Origin: Eulemur rufifrons
Taxonomy: Eukaryota > Chordata > Mammalia > Primates > Lemuridae
DNA length: 64,000 nt
Direction: 5' to 3'
Assembly: GCF_041146395.1 (NCBI RefSeq)
Contig: NW_027182876.1
Coordinates: 70,001 to 134,000, forward strand
The first letter of the stretch is position 1. Each line of letters starts with the position of its first letter. The notes under the pieces were generated by a model. The model was given only the letters and a program-made list of their open reading frames with translations, did no database searches and had not been told where the DNA came from. Made by a program: the position numbers and the translations under genes. Below, piece by piece: positions 23,714 to 34,980 of this stretch.

Positions 23714-23900
23714 TTTAAGGGCACAGGACCTGGTTAATCTATGGTGAGAGGGGTGCGGTCGGAGTCATCACGAAAGCACAACATCATTCCCTGGGCCCTG
23801 GAACAAGATCTACATGCAGGACTCAGGCGGAGCCTCATCTCACACATGGCATGGCTGTATTGTAGGCTTGCTTCACTCGGGAATGGAAGTAGTGTGAGAA
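23714..23900 (-). repeat. W core (left arm), near-identical partner of 40848-41036
   Basis: Runs from TTAAGGGCACAGGACC to AGTAGTGTGAGAA. By eye it differs from the reverse complement of 40848-41036 at under ten positions. It shares the private CACTCGGGAATGG, where other W cores have CTCTGAGAATGG or CTCTGGGAATGG. Confidence 0.85.
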
Positions 23901-24721
23901 TTAGGGTTAGGGTTGGGGTTAGGGGTTTCGAGTTAGGGGTTAGGCTTGGAGTCAGGGTTAGGTGCTAGGGATTAGTGGTTAGGGTTAGAGTTAGTGTTAC
24001 GGGTTAGGTGTTAACTCTGGTTTAGGGGGCCAGGGTAAGGTTTAGGTTTGGAGTTAGCGTTAGGGTTAGGGGTTAGGGTTAAGGGATAGGGTTAGGGTTA
24101 AGGGTTAGGCTTAGGGTAAGGGTTCAGGTTTATGGTTAGGGTCACGGTTAAGGGTTAGGGTGAGGGTTAACAGTTAGGGATAGGGTTAGGGGGTTAGGGA
24201 TAGGATTAGAGTTAAGGGTTAGGTTTATGGTTCAGGTTTAAGGTTAACATTGGGGGTTAGGGTTAGTGTTAACTGTAAGTCAGTGTTAGGGTTAGATCTC
24301 TAGGCATTAAGGTAAACGTTAGGTTTAAGGTTAAGTGTTAGGGTTATGTTTAATGGTTAGGCTTGGGATTAGGGTTAAGTGTTAGGGTTAAGGTTAGGGG
24401 TTATGACTAAGGATCAACAGTTAGGGTTATTTTTATGCGTAGGGTTAGGGTAAGGTGTTAGGGTTAGTGTTAGTGTTGTTGGTAGGGTTAAGGTTAGGGT
24501 TGGCGTTTCAGAATTCTGGATCAGGTGTTATGGTTATGGCTAGGAGTTAGCGTTAGAATTACAGTATAGTGCTTTTTCTCAGGGTGTCATGCATTAACGT
24601 TAAGATAAGGTGTTAAAGTTAGGGTTATGGTGAGCTTTACCTCTTAAGGTGAGCAGTATGATCAGGGTTAGGTGTTATGTTCTGGGTTAGTCTTATGGGT
24701 GAGGGGTAGGGTTTATGCTCT

Positions 24722-24909
24722 GGGCACGGGCCCTGTATGCACTAGGAGGCAAAGATAGGGGTCTGTGATGGTCGCTGGTAACCTACTCTATCGTATGCAG
24801 TGTATGGGCCTCTGGTTTCCTGCAGGACACTGTCGCAGAGCGGGCTTTCATGCATGGCTTAGTAGGATTGTAGGCTTTCAAAACTCTGAGAAAGCAAGAA
24901 GTCTGAGAA
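24722..24909 (-). repeat. S core, Z subtype (left arm)
   Basis: A Z-type core with GCATGGCTTAGTAGG and CTTTCAAAACTCTG. The 24.0-24.9 kb stretch closely resembles 20.0-20.8 kb, showing the two Z units of the left arm are themselves duplicates. The mirror partner by order is 39864. Confidence 0.82.
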
Positions 24910-25245
24910 TTAGATTTCGGGTTAGGATTACGGCACGGTTTAGGGATGAAGATTAGTGTTAGGGTGAGGGCTTAGGGTTAAGGGTTAGGGTTAGGGTTAG
25001 GGTTGATGGTAGGTTGAAGTTTAGGGTTGGCACTTTAGAATATGGATGAGGTGTTATGGTTATGGCTAGGGATTAGGTTTAGAATTATGGGATAGGGCTT
25101 CTTCTTTGGGTGCTATGCATTAACGTTAACATAAGGGGATAAATTAGTGTTATGGTTAGGTTTATGTTTTAAGGTGAGCAACAGGATCAGGGTTAGGTTT
25201 TATGTTTGGAGTTAGGGTTATCTATTAGGGATAGTGTTTTTGCTT

Positions 25246-25436
25246 AGCGCACGGGCCCTGTCTTCACCAGGAGGGGGGGTTTAGGGACTAGGATTGCCAC
25301 TGGGAACCCGCTCTATCATGCACTAGTTATGGGCCCCCGGGTTTCTTGCAGGACACAGTGGCAGAGCCTCCTTTTACTCATGACATGGGAGAATTGTAGG
25401 CTTTCTAAACTCTGAGAAAGCAAGAAGTCTGAGAAT
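25246..25436 (-). repeat. S core, Y subtype (left arm)
   Basis: Y-type core with CCTTTTACTCATGACATGGG. The mirror partner by order is 39332. Confidence 0.8.
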
Positions 25437-25943
25437 TAGATTTAGGGGTAGGTTTATGGTAATGTTTAGGGATGAAGGTTAGTGTTAGGGTGCGTTCTGA
25501 AGGTCAGTGGTTAGGGTTAAAGGTTAGTGTTAGGTTTAACCGTTACAGTCAGGTTTATGGTTATGTTTTAGGGTTAGGGTTAAGGTTAAGGTTTAGCGTT
25601 TGGTACAGTGTTAGGCTTAAGTTTTAGCTTTAGGGTTAAAGATTAGGATTAGGGTTAGGGTTAAGGGCTAGTGTGAGGGTTAATGATAAGGATCAAGACT
25701 AAGGGCTAGGGTTTTTGTTAGTGTTAGGAATAAGTCTTCGTGTAGGCTTTAGGGTTAGCGTTAAGTGTTATGGTTAGGGTTAGGTTTAGGGTTCATGGTT
25801 AGTGTTATGTTTTTGGGTTAGTGTTAGGGTTAGGGATTAGGTTTAGGGTAAGGTTTTAGAGTTCGTGTTCAGCGTTACGGTCGGAGCTTATGTTTACGGT
25901 TAGGGGTTAGTGTTAGTGTTAGGGCTGAGATTTAGCTTTTAGT

Positions 25944-26130
25944 TTAAGGGCACAGGACCTGTTTTATTTACGGTGAGAAGGGTGCTGTCGGAGTCTCCAC
26001 GAAAGCACAAAATCGTTCCCTGATCCTTGGGAAAGGACCTACATGCAGGACTCAGGTGGAGCCTCATCTCACGCATAGTATAGCTGTATTGTAGGCTTGC
26101 TTCACTCTGAGAATGGAAGTAGTGTGAGAA
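25944..26130 (-). repeat. W core (left arm)
   Basis: TTAAGGGCACAGGACC to TAGTGTGAGAA, with CTCTGAGAATGG. The mirror partner by order is 38631. Confidence 0.8.
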
Positions 26131-26796
26131 TCAGGGTTAGGGTTTGGGTTAGGGGTTTGGAGTTTGGGATTATGGTTCGAGTCAGGGTTAGGTCCTAGGG
26201 ATTAGGAGTTAGGGTTAGTGTTAGGGATAGGGGTTAGTTGTTGGGTTTGGGTTAGGGTGCTAGGGTTAGGTTTAGGGTTGGGGTTAATATTAGGGTTAGC
26301 GTTTAGGGTTAAAGGATAGGATTATGGTTAAGGGTTTGGCTTAGGGTTAGGGTTAAGGGTTAGTGTTAAGGTTTAAGGTTAAGTTCAGGGTTACGTGTTA
26401 GGGTGAGGGTTAACAGTTAGGGTTATGGTTAGGGTCTTAGGGGTAGGGTTAGGGTTAGAGTTAGGGGTTAGGATTAAGGGTGAAGTGTTAGGGTTATTTT
26501 TAGGCATAGTTTTAAAGTTAGGGGCTAGGGTAATGTTTGGTTTGATGGTAGGTTTAAGGTTAGGGTTAGCAGTTTAGAATTCGCATTAGGGATTAGGTGT
26601 TATGGTTATGGCTTGGAGTTAGGGTTAGAATTCAGAGATAGGAGTTGTTCTCAGGGTAAGTGTTATGCATTAACGTTATGATAAGGGGTTAAATTTAGGG
26701 TTATGGTGAGATTTACATTTTAAGGTGAGCAATGGGATCAGGGTCAGGTGTTATGTTCAGGGTTATGGTTAGGGGTGAGGGGTAGGGTTTATGCTT

Positions 26797-26990
26797 ACGA
26801 CTTGGGCCCTGTCTGCACTAGGCAGGGGGGGAGGGGTTTGGGGTTGCGATTGTCGTCGGGAACCCACTCTAGTGTATGCTGAGTATGGGCACTGGGGTTT
26901 CCGGCAGGACACAGTGGTAGAGCCTCCTTTTATTCATGGCATGGGAGGATTGTAGGCTTTCTAACGCTGAGAAAGCAAGAAGTCTGATAA
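26797..26990 (-). repeat. S core (left arm)
   Basis: A somewhat diverged start (ACTTGGGCCCTGTC) followed by typical GCAGGACACAGTGG and GGATTGTAGGCTTTC blocks. The mirror partner by order is 37624. Confidence 0.78.
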
Positions 26991-27690
26991 TTAGATTTAG
27001 GGTTAGGATTATAGTTAGGGTTAGGAATGAGGTTAGTGCTAGGGTGAGGGATTAGGGCTAGGGATTATGGGTAGAGTAAAGGTTAAATGTTAGAGTTAGG
27101 TTTAACGGTTACAGTTAGGTTTAGGGTTACGTTTTAGGGTGAGGGTTATGGTTAGGGGTTAGGGTTTGGTACAGGGTTAGGGTTAAGTGTTAGGTTTAGG
27201 GTTAAAGATTAGAATTCGGATTAGGGTTGACGGTTAGTGTGAGTGTTAACGGTTAGGTTTGTGTTTAAGGGTTAGGGTTAGGGTTTAGGGCTAGTGTTAA
27301 GCGTTCGTGTTAGATTTAGGGTTAGAGTAAAGAGTTATGGTTAGGGTTATGGGTTAGCATTAGGGTTAAAGGTTAAGGGTTAGGTTTATTTTCAGGCACA
27401 GGGTTAGGATTAGGTGTTAGGGTTAGTGTTACCGTTAAGGTTTTTTGTAGGCTTAAGGTTAGGTTTAGCAGTTTAGAATTAGGGTTAGGGATTAGGTGTT
27501 ATGGTTATGGTAAGGAGTTAGGGTTAGAATTATGGCATAGGGGTTGGTCTCAGGGTCAGTTTTATGCTTAAAGTTAGGGTAAGCGGTTAAAGTTAGTGTT
27601 ACGGTGAGCTTTACGTGTTAAGGTGAGCAATAGGATCAGGGTTAGGTTTTATGTTCAGGGTTAGGGTTATGGGTGAGGGGTAGAGTTTAT

Positions 27691-27719
27691 ACTTAGGGTT
27701 AGGGTTAGGGTTAGGGTTT
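27691..27719 (-). repeat. Short canonical telomeric run
   Basis: At least four consecutive GGG tracts spaced by TTA occur at 27696-27716. This is among the purest G-rich runs in the region and fits the G-quadruplex pattern. It sits in spacer sequence about 300 bp from the next core. Confidence 0.85.
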
Positions 27720-28010
27720 AGGCTTAAGGATCAAGGGTTAGGGTTAGGGTTAGTGTTAGTGCTGTTGGTAGGGTTAAATTTAGGGTTAGCAGCTTACAAT
27801 TAGGTATTAGGTTTTACAGTTATGAATAAGAGTTAGGGTTAGAATTATGGGATAGGTGTTGTCCTCAGGGTAAGTATTATTCATTAACGTTAGGATAAGG
27901 GGTTAGGGTTAGGGTTATGGTGAGTTTTACATGTTAAGGTGAGCAATAGGATCAGGGTCAGATGTTATGATCAGGGTTATGGTTATGGGTTAGGGGCAGT
28001 GTTTATGCTT

Positions 28011-28200
28011 AGGGCACAGGCCCTGTCTTCACTAGGTGGGGGGGCTCGGAGGCTGGGATTGTCACCAGGAACCCACTCTATCGTATGCTGGGTATGGGCC
28101 TCTGGGTTTCATGCAGGGCACAGTGGCAGAGCCTCCTTTCATGCATGGCATGGGAGGATTGTAGGCTTTCTAAACTCTGAGAAAGCAAGAAGTCTGAGAA
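28011..28200 (-). repeat. S core (left arm)
   Basis: AGGGCACAGGCCCTGTC to AAGTCTGAGAA, complete. The mirror partner by order is 36574. Confidence 0.82.
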
Positions 28201-28613
28201 TTAGATTTAGGGTTAGGATTACGGTTAGGGTTAGGGATGAAGTTTAGTGTTAGGGAGAGGGCTTAGTGTTAGGGATTAGGGTTTGGTACAGGGTTAGGGT
28301 TAAGTGTTCGGCTTAGGGGTAAAGATTAGGATTAGTGTTAGGTTTAAGGGTTAGCTGAGGGTTAACGGTTAGGGTTAAGGTGAAGGGTTAGGGTTAGGGT
28401 TTAGGGTTAGGATTAGGGGTTCGTGTTAGGTTTAGGGTTACACTTAAGTGTTAGGGTTTAGGTTCAGGTTTAGGGTTCATGGTTAAGGTTATGTTTAGGG
28501 GTTAGGTTTAGGGGTTAGGTTTGGTGTAAGGGTATAGTGTTAGTGAAGGGAGTTTGGGTCAGGGTTTCTGTTTAGGGTAGGGGTTAGTGTTAGGACTTAG
28601 ATTTAGCGATTAG

Positions 28614-28801
28614 TTTAAGGTCAGAGGACCTGTTTAATCTATGGTGAGAAGGGTGTGGAATCGGTCGCTGAGACACCACAGCATTGTACCCTGGGCCTTG
28701 GGCTCAGACGTACATGCAGGAATCAGGGGGAGCCTGTTCTCATGCATGGCATGGTTGTATTGTAGGCTTGGTTAACTCTTAGAATGGAAGAAGTGTGAGA
28801 A
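28614..28801 (-). repeat. W core (left arm)
   Basis: TTAAGGTCAGAGGACC to AAGTGTGAGAA, complete. The mirror partner by order is 35867. Confidence 0.8.
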
Positions 28802-29113
28802 TTAGGGTTATGGTTAGGGTTAGGGATTTGGGTTTAGGAGAGAGTGTTCAAATGAGGGTTAGGGGTTAGGCATTAGGGGTTAGGGTTAGTGTTAGGGTTA
28901 GGGGTTGGGGTGAGGGTTGGGTTAGGGGCTAGGGTTAGGTTTAGGGTTGGGGTTAGTGTTAGCGTTCGAGTTAGGGATTAGAGTTAGGGTTAAGGGATAG
29001 GATTAGGGTTAAGAGTTTGACTTAGGGTTCAGGTTAAGGGTTAGGGTTATGGTTAAAGATTAGTGTTAGTTTAAACAGTTACAGTTAGGTTTAGGGTTAA
29101 ATTTTAGGGTGAG

Positions 29114-29149
29114 GGCTTTTTAAACTCTGAGAGAGGAAGACGTCTGAGA
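29114..29149 (-). repeat. Truncated S core tail
   Basis: Only the end of an S core is present (GCTTTTTAAACTCTGAGAG to ACGTCTGAGA), fused to spacer sequence. It marks a deletion or recombination point within the left arm. Confidence 0.7.
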
Positions 29150-29718
29150 TTAAGATTTAGGGATAGGATTATGGTTAGGATTAGGGATGACGATTAGTGT
29201 TAGGGTGAGGGCTTAGGGTTAAGGGTTAGGGATAGAGTTAGGGTTAAGGTTAGTGTTAGTTTTAACGGTTAAAGTTAGGTTTAGGGTTAAGGTTTATTGT
29301 CAGGGTTAAGGTCAGGGGTTAGGGTTTCCTACAGGGTAAGAGTTAAGTGTTAGGTTTAGGGTTAAAGATTAGCATTATGGTTAGTGTTAAAGGTTAGTGT
29401 GAGGGTAAAAGTTTAGGGTTAAGTTTAAGGGCTAGGGTTAGGGGTTAGTGTTAGGGTTAAGGGGTCTTGTTAGGTTTAGGGTTACAGTTAAGTGTTATGG
29501 TTAGTGTTAGGGGTTACGGTTAGGCTTAGGGTTCATGGTTAGTGTAACATTTAGGGGTTAGGGCTAGGGTTAAATGATAGTGTTAGAGTTAAGGCTTAGG
29601 CTTTGGGTAAAGGTTTAGGGATAGGTTTACGGGTTAGGGTTAGTGTCAGGGTTAAATGTTAGGGTGAGAGTTAACAGTTATGGTTAGGGTTATTGGTTAG
29701 GGGTTGTGTTTATGCTTA

Positions 29719-29894
29719 GGGCACGTGCCTTGTCTGCACTAGGCGGAGAGGTTAGGGGGCTAGCATATTCGCCGGGAAATCACTCTATCGTATGCTGGGT
29801 ATTGGCCCCTGGACACAGTGGCAGGGCCTCCTTTCACACATGGCATGGGAGGATTATAGGCTTTCTAAACTCTGAGAAAGAAAAAGTCTGAGAA
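29719..29894 (-). repeat. S core with small internal deletion
   Basis: GGGCACGTGCC to AAAGTCTGAGAA, lacking the usual GGTTTCATGC before AGGACACAGTGG (it reads GGCCCCTGGACACAGTGG). The mirror partner by order is 34506. Confidence 0.78.
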
Positions 29895-30413
29895 TTAGAT
29901 TTAGGGTTAGGATTATGGTTAGAATTAGGGATGAAGTTTAGTGTTAAGGTGATGCCTTAGGGTTAGGGGTTAGGTTTAGGGTCAGAGTTAAAGGTCAGTG
30001 TTAGGTTTAACAGTTACAGTTAGGTTTCGCGTTAAGGTTTAGTGTTAGGGTTCAGTTTAGGAGATAGGTTTTGATACAGGTTAAGGTTTAAGTGTTAAGT
30101 TTAGAGTTAAAGATTACAATTAGGGTTAGGTTTAAAGGTAAGTGTGAGGATTAACGGTTAGGGTTAAGCATGAGGGTTAGGGATTAGGTTTAGTGTTAAG
30201 GGTTTATGTTAGTTTAGGGTTAGAGTTAAGTGTTATGGTTAGGGTTAGGGGTTAGGGTTAGATATAGGGTGCATGGTTAGGGTTACGTTTAGGGGTTAGG
30301 GTTACGGGTTAGGTTTAGGGTGAGTGTTTGGTGTTAGTGTTGGGCATTAGGATAAGGGCTTAGGTTTAGGGTTAGCGTTTAGGTTTAGTGTTAGGGCTTA
30401 GATTTAGCGGTTA

Positions 30414-30601
30414 GTTTAAGGGCACAGGACCTGTTTAATCTATGGTGAGAAGGGTGCAGAATTGGTCCCCTTGACACCACACCATCGTACCTGGGCCTTG
30501 GGCCCAGACCTACATGCAGGACTCAGGCGGAGCCTCTTCTCACTCATGGCATGGCTCTATTGTAGGCTTGGTGAACTCTGAAAATGGAGGAAGTGTGAGA
30601 A
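30414..30601 (-). repeat. W core (left arm)
   Basis: TTAAGGGCACAGGACC to AAGTGTGAGA, complete. Its mirror counterpart on the right may be the partial W at 33941. Confidence 0.8.
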
Positions 30602-31380
30602 TTAGGGTTATGGTTATGGTTAATTGTTTGGGGTTAGGGGTTAGGGTTCGAGTGTGGTTCAGGGGTTAGAAATTAGGAGTTAGTGTTAGTGTTAGGGTTA
30701 GGGGTTAGGGGTTAGTGTTGGTTTAGGGGCTAGGGTTAGATTCAGAGTTAGGGTTAGTGTTAGGGTTAGGGTTAGGGATTATGGTTAGGGTTAGGAATTA
30801 GGGTTAGGGTTAGGCTTAAGGGATAGGATTAGGGTAAAGGGTTAAGGCTTAGGGTTAGCATTAGGGATTAGGGTTAGGGTTAAGTGTTAGGGTTTTGGTC
30901 TGATTTAAGGGTTAGGGTGAGCGTTAACAGTTAGGGTTAAGGTTAATTGTTAGGATTGGGGGTTAGGCTTAAGGATTCGTATTAGGGTTAGGGTATAAGG
31001 GTGAGACTTAAGTCTTATGGTTAGGGACAGGGCTTTTGGTTAGGGATAAGGGTTAGGAGTTAGGGTTACTTTTAGGCATAGGGTAGGATTAGGGGTGAGG
31101 GTTAGGGTTAGGGTTAGTGTTAGGGTTGTTGGTAGTGTTAAGGTTAGGGTTAGCAGTTTAGAATTAGGGTTAGGGATTGGTTTTATGGTTATGGCTAAGA
31201 TTTAGGGTTAGAATTATGGGATAGGCGTTGTTCTCAGTGTAAGTGTTATGCATTAACTTTAGGAGATGCGGTTAAAGTTAGGGTTACAGTGTGGTCTACA
31301 TGATAAGGTGAGCAGTAGGATCAGGGTTAGGTGTTACGTTCAAGGTTAGGGTTATATGTTAGGCGTACTTTTTATGCTTA

Positions 31381-31569
31381 GGGCACGGGCCCTGTCTGCA
31401 CTAGGCGGGAGGATTAGGGGTCTAGGATTGTGGCCGAGAACTTTCTCTATCGTACACTGGGTATGGGTCCCTGGGTTTCATGCAGGACACAGTGGCAGAG
31501 CCTCTTTTCACGCATGGCATGGGAGGATTGTAGGCTTTCTAAACTCTGAGAAAGCAAGAAGTCTGAGAA
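31381..31569 (-). repeat. S core in extra S-W dimer near the axis
   Basis: Complete S core. Together with the W core at 32104 it forms a ~1.7 kb S-W unit that has no counterpart on the right side of the axis. Confidence 0.8.
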
Positions 31570-32103
31570 TTAGATTTAGGGATAGGATTATGGTTAGTGT
31601 TAAGGATAAAGTTTAGCATTAGGGTGAGGGCTTAGGGTTAGGGGTTAGAGTTACGGTCAGGGTTAAAGGTTAGTGTTAGGTTTAATGGTTACAGTTAGCT
31701 TTAGGGTCAAGTGTTAGGGTTAAGGTTAAGGTTAGGGGTTAGGTTTTGGTACAGGGTAAGGGTTAACTGTTAGGTTTAGGGTTAAAGATTACGATTAGGG
31801 TTAGGTTTAAGGGTTAGTGTGAGAGTTAACGGTTAGGGTTAAGGTTAAGTGTTAGGGTTAGTGGTTAAGTTTAGGTTTAAGTGTTCGTGTTAGGTTTAGG
31901 GTTAGAGTTAAGTGTTATGGTTAGGGTTTGGGGTTAGGGTTAGGTTTAGGGTTCATCGTTAGGGTTACGTTTAGGCATTAGGGTTATGGGTAAGGATTAG
32001 GGTAAGGGTTTAATGTTAGTGTTGGGCGTTAGGGTCAGGGCTTAAGTTTAGGGTTAAGGGTTAGTGTTAGAGTTAGCGTTAGGGCTTAGATTTAGAGGTT
32101 ATT

Positions 32104-32290
32104 TTAAGGGCACAGGACCTGTGTAATCTATGGTGAGAAGTGTGCAGAATGGGTCATCGCCACACCACACCATCGTACCCTAGGCCTTGGGCCCAGACCT
32201 ACATGCAGGTCTCAGGCAGAGCCTCTTCTCACGCATGGCATGGTTTTATTGTAGGCTTGGCTAACTCTGAGAATGGAGGAAGTGTGAGAA
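32104..32290 (-). repeat. W core in extra S-W dimer near the axis
   Basis: Complete W core, 1,690 bp from the W core at 30414, consistent with a tandem S-W dimer on this arm only. Confidence 0.8.
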
Positions 32291-33102
32291 TTATGGTTAT
32301 GATTAGGGTTAGGTGTTTGGGGTTAGGGGTTAGTGTTCGCGTGAGGGTTAGGTGTTAGGGATTAGGGGTTAGGGTTAATGTTAGCATTAGGGGTTAACGG
32401 TTAGGGTTGGGTTAGGGACTAGAGATAGATTTAGGGTTGGGGTTAGGGTTAGGGTTAGGGTTAGGGGTTAGGGTTAGGGTTAAGGGATAGGATTAGGGTT
32501 AAGGGTTAAGGCTTAGGGTTAGCATTAAGGGATAGGGTTAGGGTTAAGGGTTAGGGTTATGGTCCGAGTTAAGGGTTAGGGTGAGGGTTAACAGTTAGGG
32601 TTAGGGTTATAAGTTAGGGATAGTGTTAGGTTTAAGGTCTAGGGTTAGGGTTAGAGGTAGCTTTACTGCTAAGATTAGGTCTCGGCATTAAGGTAAGGGT
32701 TAGTGTTAGGGTTAAGGGTTAGGGTTAGGTTTAATTGTTAGGATTAGGATCAGAATTAAGGGTTAGGCTTAGGGTTAGGGGATAGGGTTAGGGTTTAGGG
32801 TAAACTTTTAAGGTTATGTTTAGGGATAAGGTTAGGGTTAGCGTTTAAGGTTAGGGTTAGTATTAGGGTTGTTTGTAGGGTTAAGGTAATGTTTAGTGGT
32901 TAGAATTAGGGTTAGGGATTAGGGGTTACTGTTATGGCTAGGAGTTAGGGTTAGAATTAAGTGATAGGGGTTGTTCTTAGCATAAGTGTTATGCATTAAT
33001 GTTAGGATAAGTGGTTAAAGTTAGGTTTACGGTGAGGTTTATGTGTTAAGGTGAGCAATAGGATCAGGGTTAGAATTATGAGTGAGGGGTAGGGTTTTGC
33101 TT

Positions 33103-33292
33103 AGGGTATGGGCCCTGTGTGCCCTAGGAGTGGGATTGAGGGGGATGCGATTGTCACCAGAAACCCACTCTATCGTATGCAGGGTATGGGCCCATGGGTT
33201 TCTTGTAGGACACTCTGGCAGAGCCTGATTTCACGCATGGTAAAGGAGGTTTGTAAGCTTTCAAATCTCTAAGAAAGTAAGAAGTCTGAGAA
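33103..33292 (-). repeat. S core near the axis, diverged
   Basis: TATGGGCCCTGTG to AAGTCTGAGAA with several private changes (GGTAAAGGAGGTTTGTAAGC). It is 1,722 bp from the S core at 31381. Confidence 0.78.
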
Positions 33293-33623
33293 TTAGATTT
33301 AAGGTTAGGATTATCGTTATGGTTAGGGATGAAGTTTAATCTTAGGGTGAGGGCTTCGGGTAAGGGGATACGGTTAGTTTTAGGGTTAAAAGTTACTGTT
33401 AGGTTTAACAGTTACAGTTAGACTTAGGGTTTAGGTTTAGGGTTAGGGTTAAGCTTAGGGGTTATGGTTTGGTACAGGGTTAGGGTTAAGTGTTAGGGTT
33501 AGGGTTAAAGATCATGACAAGGGTTAGAGTTAAGGGTTAGTTTGAGTGTTAACAGTAGGGTTAAGGATAACTTTTAGGGTTAGGGGTTAGGATTAGTGTT
33601 AGGGCTGAGATTTAGCGGTTAGT

Positions 33624-33809
33624 TTAAGGGCACAGGACCTGTTTAATCTATGGTGAGAGTGGTGCACAGGGTCGCTGCGACACAACACCACCGTACGCTG
33701 GGCCTTGGGCCAAGACCTACATACAGGACTCAGGTGGAGCCTCTTCTCACGCATGACATGGCTGTATTGTAGGCTTGGTTAACTCTGAGAATGGAAGAAG
33801 TGTCAGAAA
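33624..33809 (-). repeat. Last W core before the orientation switch
   Basis: TTAAGGGCACAGGACC to AAGTGTCAGAA. The core ends only ~10-30 bp before the G-rich to C-rich junction, so the breakpoint lies just outside a core. Confidence 0.8.
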
Positions 33810-33860
33810 TCGGGTTAGGGCTGGCTGTAGGTGTTTTTAACCCCTAACCCTAACACTAAC
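33810..33860. other. Head-to-head G-rich/C-rich junction (fusion-like)
   Basis: CGGGTTAGGG ends at 33820. A linker of ~18 bp, CTGGCTGTAGGTGTTTTT (33821-33838), follows, and then AACCCCTAACCCTAACACT begins. The G-rich strand meeting the C-rich strand 5' to 3' is the geometry of two fused chromosome ends. This is seen directly; that it arose by telomere fusion is inference. Confidence 0.8.
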
Positions 33861-33940
33861 CCCCTAATCCTAACCCTAACACTAACCCCAAGGTTAAATC
33901 TAACCTTAACCCCTACGACAACCCTAACCCTAACCCTAAC

Positions 33941-33980
33941 CCCTCTCACTGTAGAATAAACAGGTCCTGTGCCCTTAAAC
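33941..33980 (+). repeat. Partial W core (3' end only)
   Basis: CCCTCTCACTGTAGAATAAA followed by CAGGTCCTGTGCCCTTAAAC matches only the last ~40 bp of a W core. The rest was apparently lost near the junction. Confidence 0.75.
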
Positions 33981-34505
33981 TAACCACTAAATCTAAGCCC
34001 TAACATCAACCCTAACCTCTGACCCTAAACCTAAGCCCTGAGCCTAAAGCCCAACACTAACTCTAAACTCTTACCCTAAAGCTAATCCCTAACCCTAATG
34101 CTAACCTCTAAACGTAACCCTAACTGTGAACCCTAAACCTAACCCTAACCTCGAGCGCTAACCATAGCACTTAACTCTAACCCTAAACCTAACATGAACC
34201 CTTAATCCTAACACTAACCCTAACCCTAACTCTTAACTTTAACCTTGACTGTTAACCCTCACACTAACCTTTAAACCTAACCTTAATCGTAATCTTTAAC
34301 CCTAAACCTAATATTTAACCCTAATCCTGTACCAAACCCTAAACCCTAACCTTAAACCTAACCATAAACCTTAACCCTGAACCTAACTGTAACGGTTAAA
34401 ACTAAGAGTAACCTGTAACGCTACCCGTAACCCCTAACTCTAAGCCTTCACCCTAATACTAACCTTGATCCTTAACCCGAACCCTAACCCTAACCCTAAA
34501 TCTAA

Positions 34506-34700
34506 TTCTCAGTCTTCTTGCTTTCTTAGAGTTTAGAAAGCCTACAATCCTCCCATGCCATGCGTGAAAGGAGGCTCTTCCACTGTGTCCTGAATGAACC
34601 GCTGGGGCCCATAACCAGAGTACGATAGAGTGGGTTCCTGGTGACAATCCCAGCCCCCTAACCCCCCCCCCCGCCTAATGCAGACAAGGCCCGTGCCCTA
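34506..34700 (+). repeat. S core (right arm)
   Basis: TTCTCAGTCTTCTTGC to AAGGCCCGTGCCCTA. It is complete, with TCCTGAATGAACC as a private change. Confidence 0.82.
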
Positions 34701-34935
34701 AGCATAAACTCTACACCTCACCCAAAACTCTAACCCTGAAAATAACATTTAACCCTGATTCTATTGCTCACCTTAGAATGTAAACCTCACCGTAACCTGA
34801 ACTTTAACCTCTTATCCTAACGTTAATGCATAACACTTACCCTGAGATTAACCCCTATCCCATAATTCTAACCCTATCTCCTAGTCATAACTGTGACAAC
34901 TAATCCCTAACCCTAATTCTAAACCACTAACACTA

Positions 34936-34980
34936 ACTGTTACCCTACGTAGTTACTGTTACGGTAACCTACTGTTACCC
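34936..34980. repeat. Local palindromic rearrangement in spacer
   Basis: The segment contains CTACGTAG, GTTACGGTAAC and repeated ACTGTTACC words within 45 bp. This small cluster of inverted and direct repeats looks unlike the surrounding hexamer-derived spacer. Confidence 0.6.

Larger units (their letters stand above)
19517..33820 (-). repeat. G-rich degenerate telomere-like block with reverse-oriented cores
   Basis: The sequence is dominated by GGGTTAG-, GGTTAAGG- and GTGTTAGG-like words, the complement of the C-rich regions. It contains about 17 recognisable S or W cores plus fragments, all in reverse orientation and listed separately. Between cores I see only diverged hexamer-derived sequence and conserved spacer blocks, with no gene. 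Confidence 0.93.
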
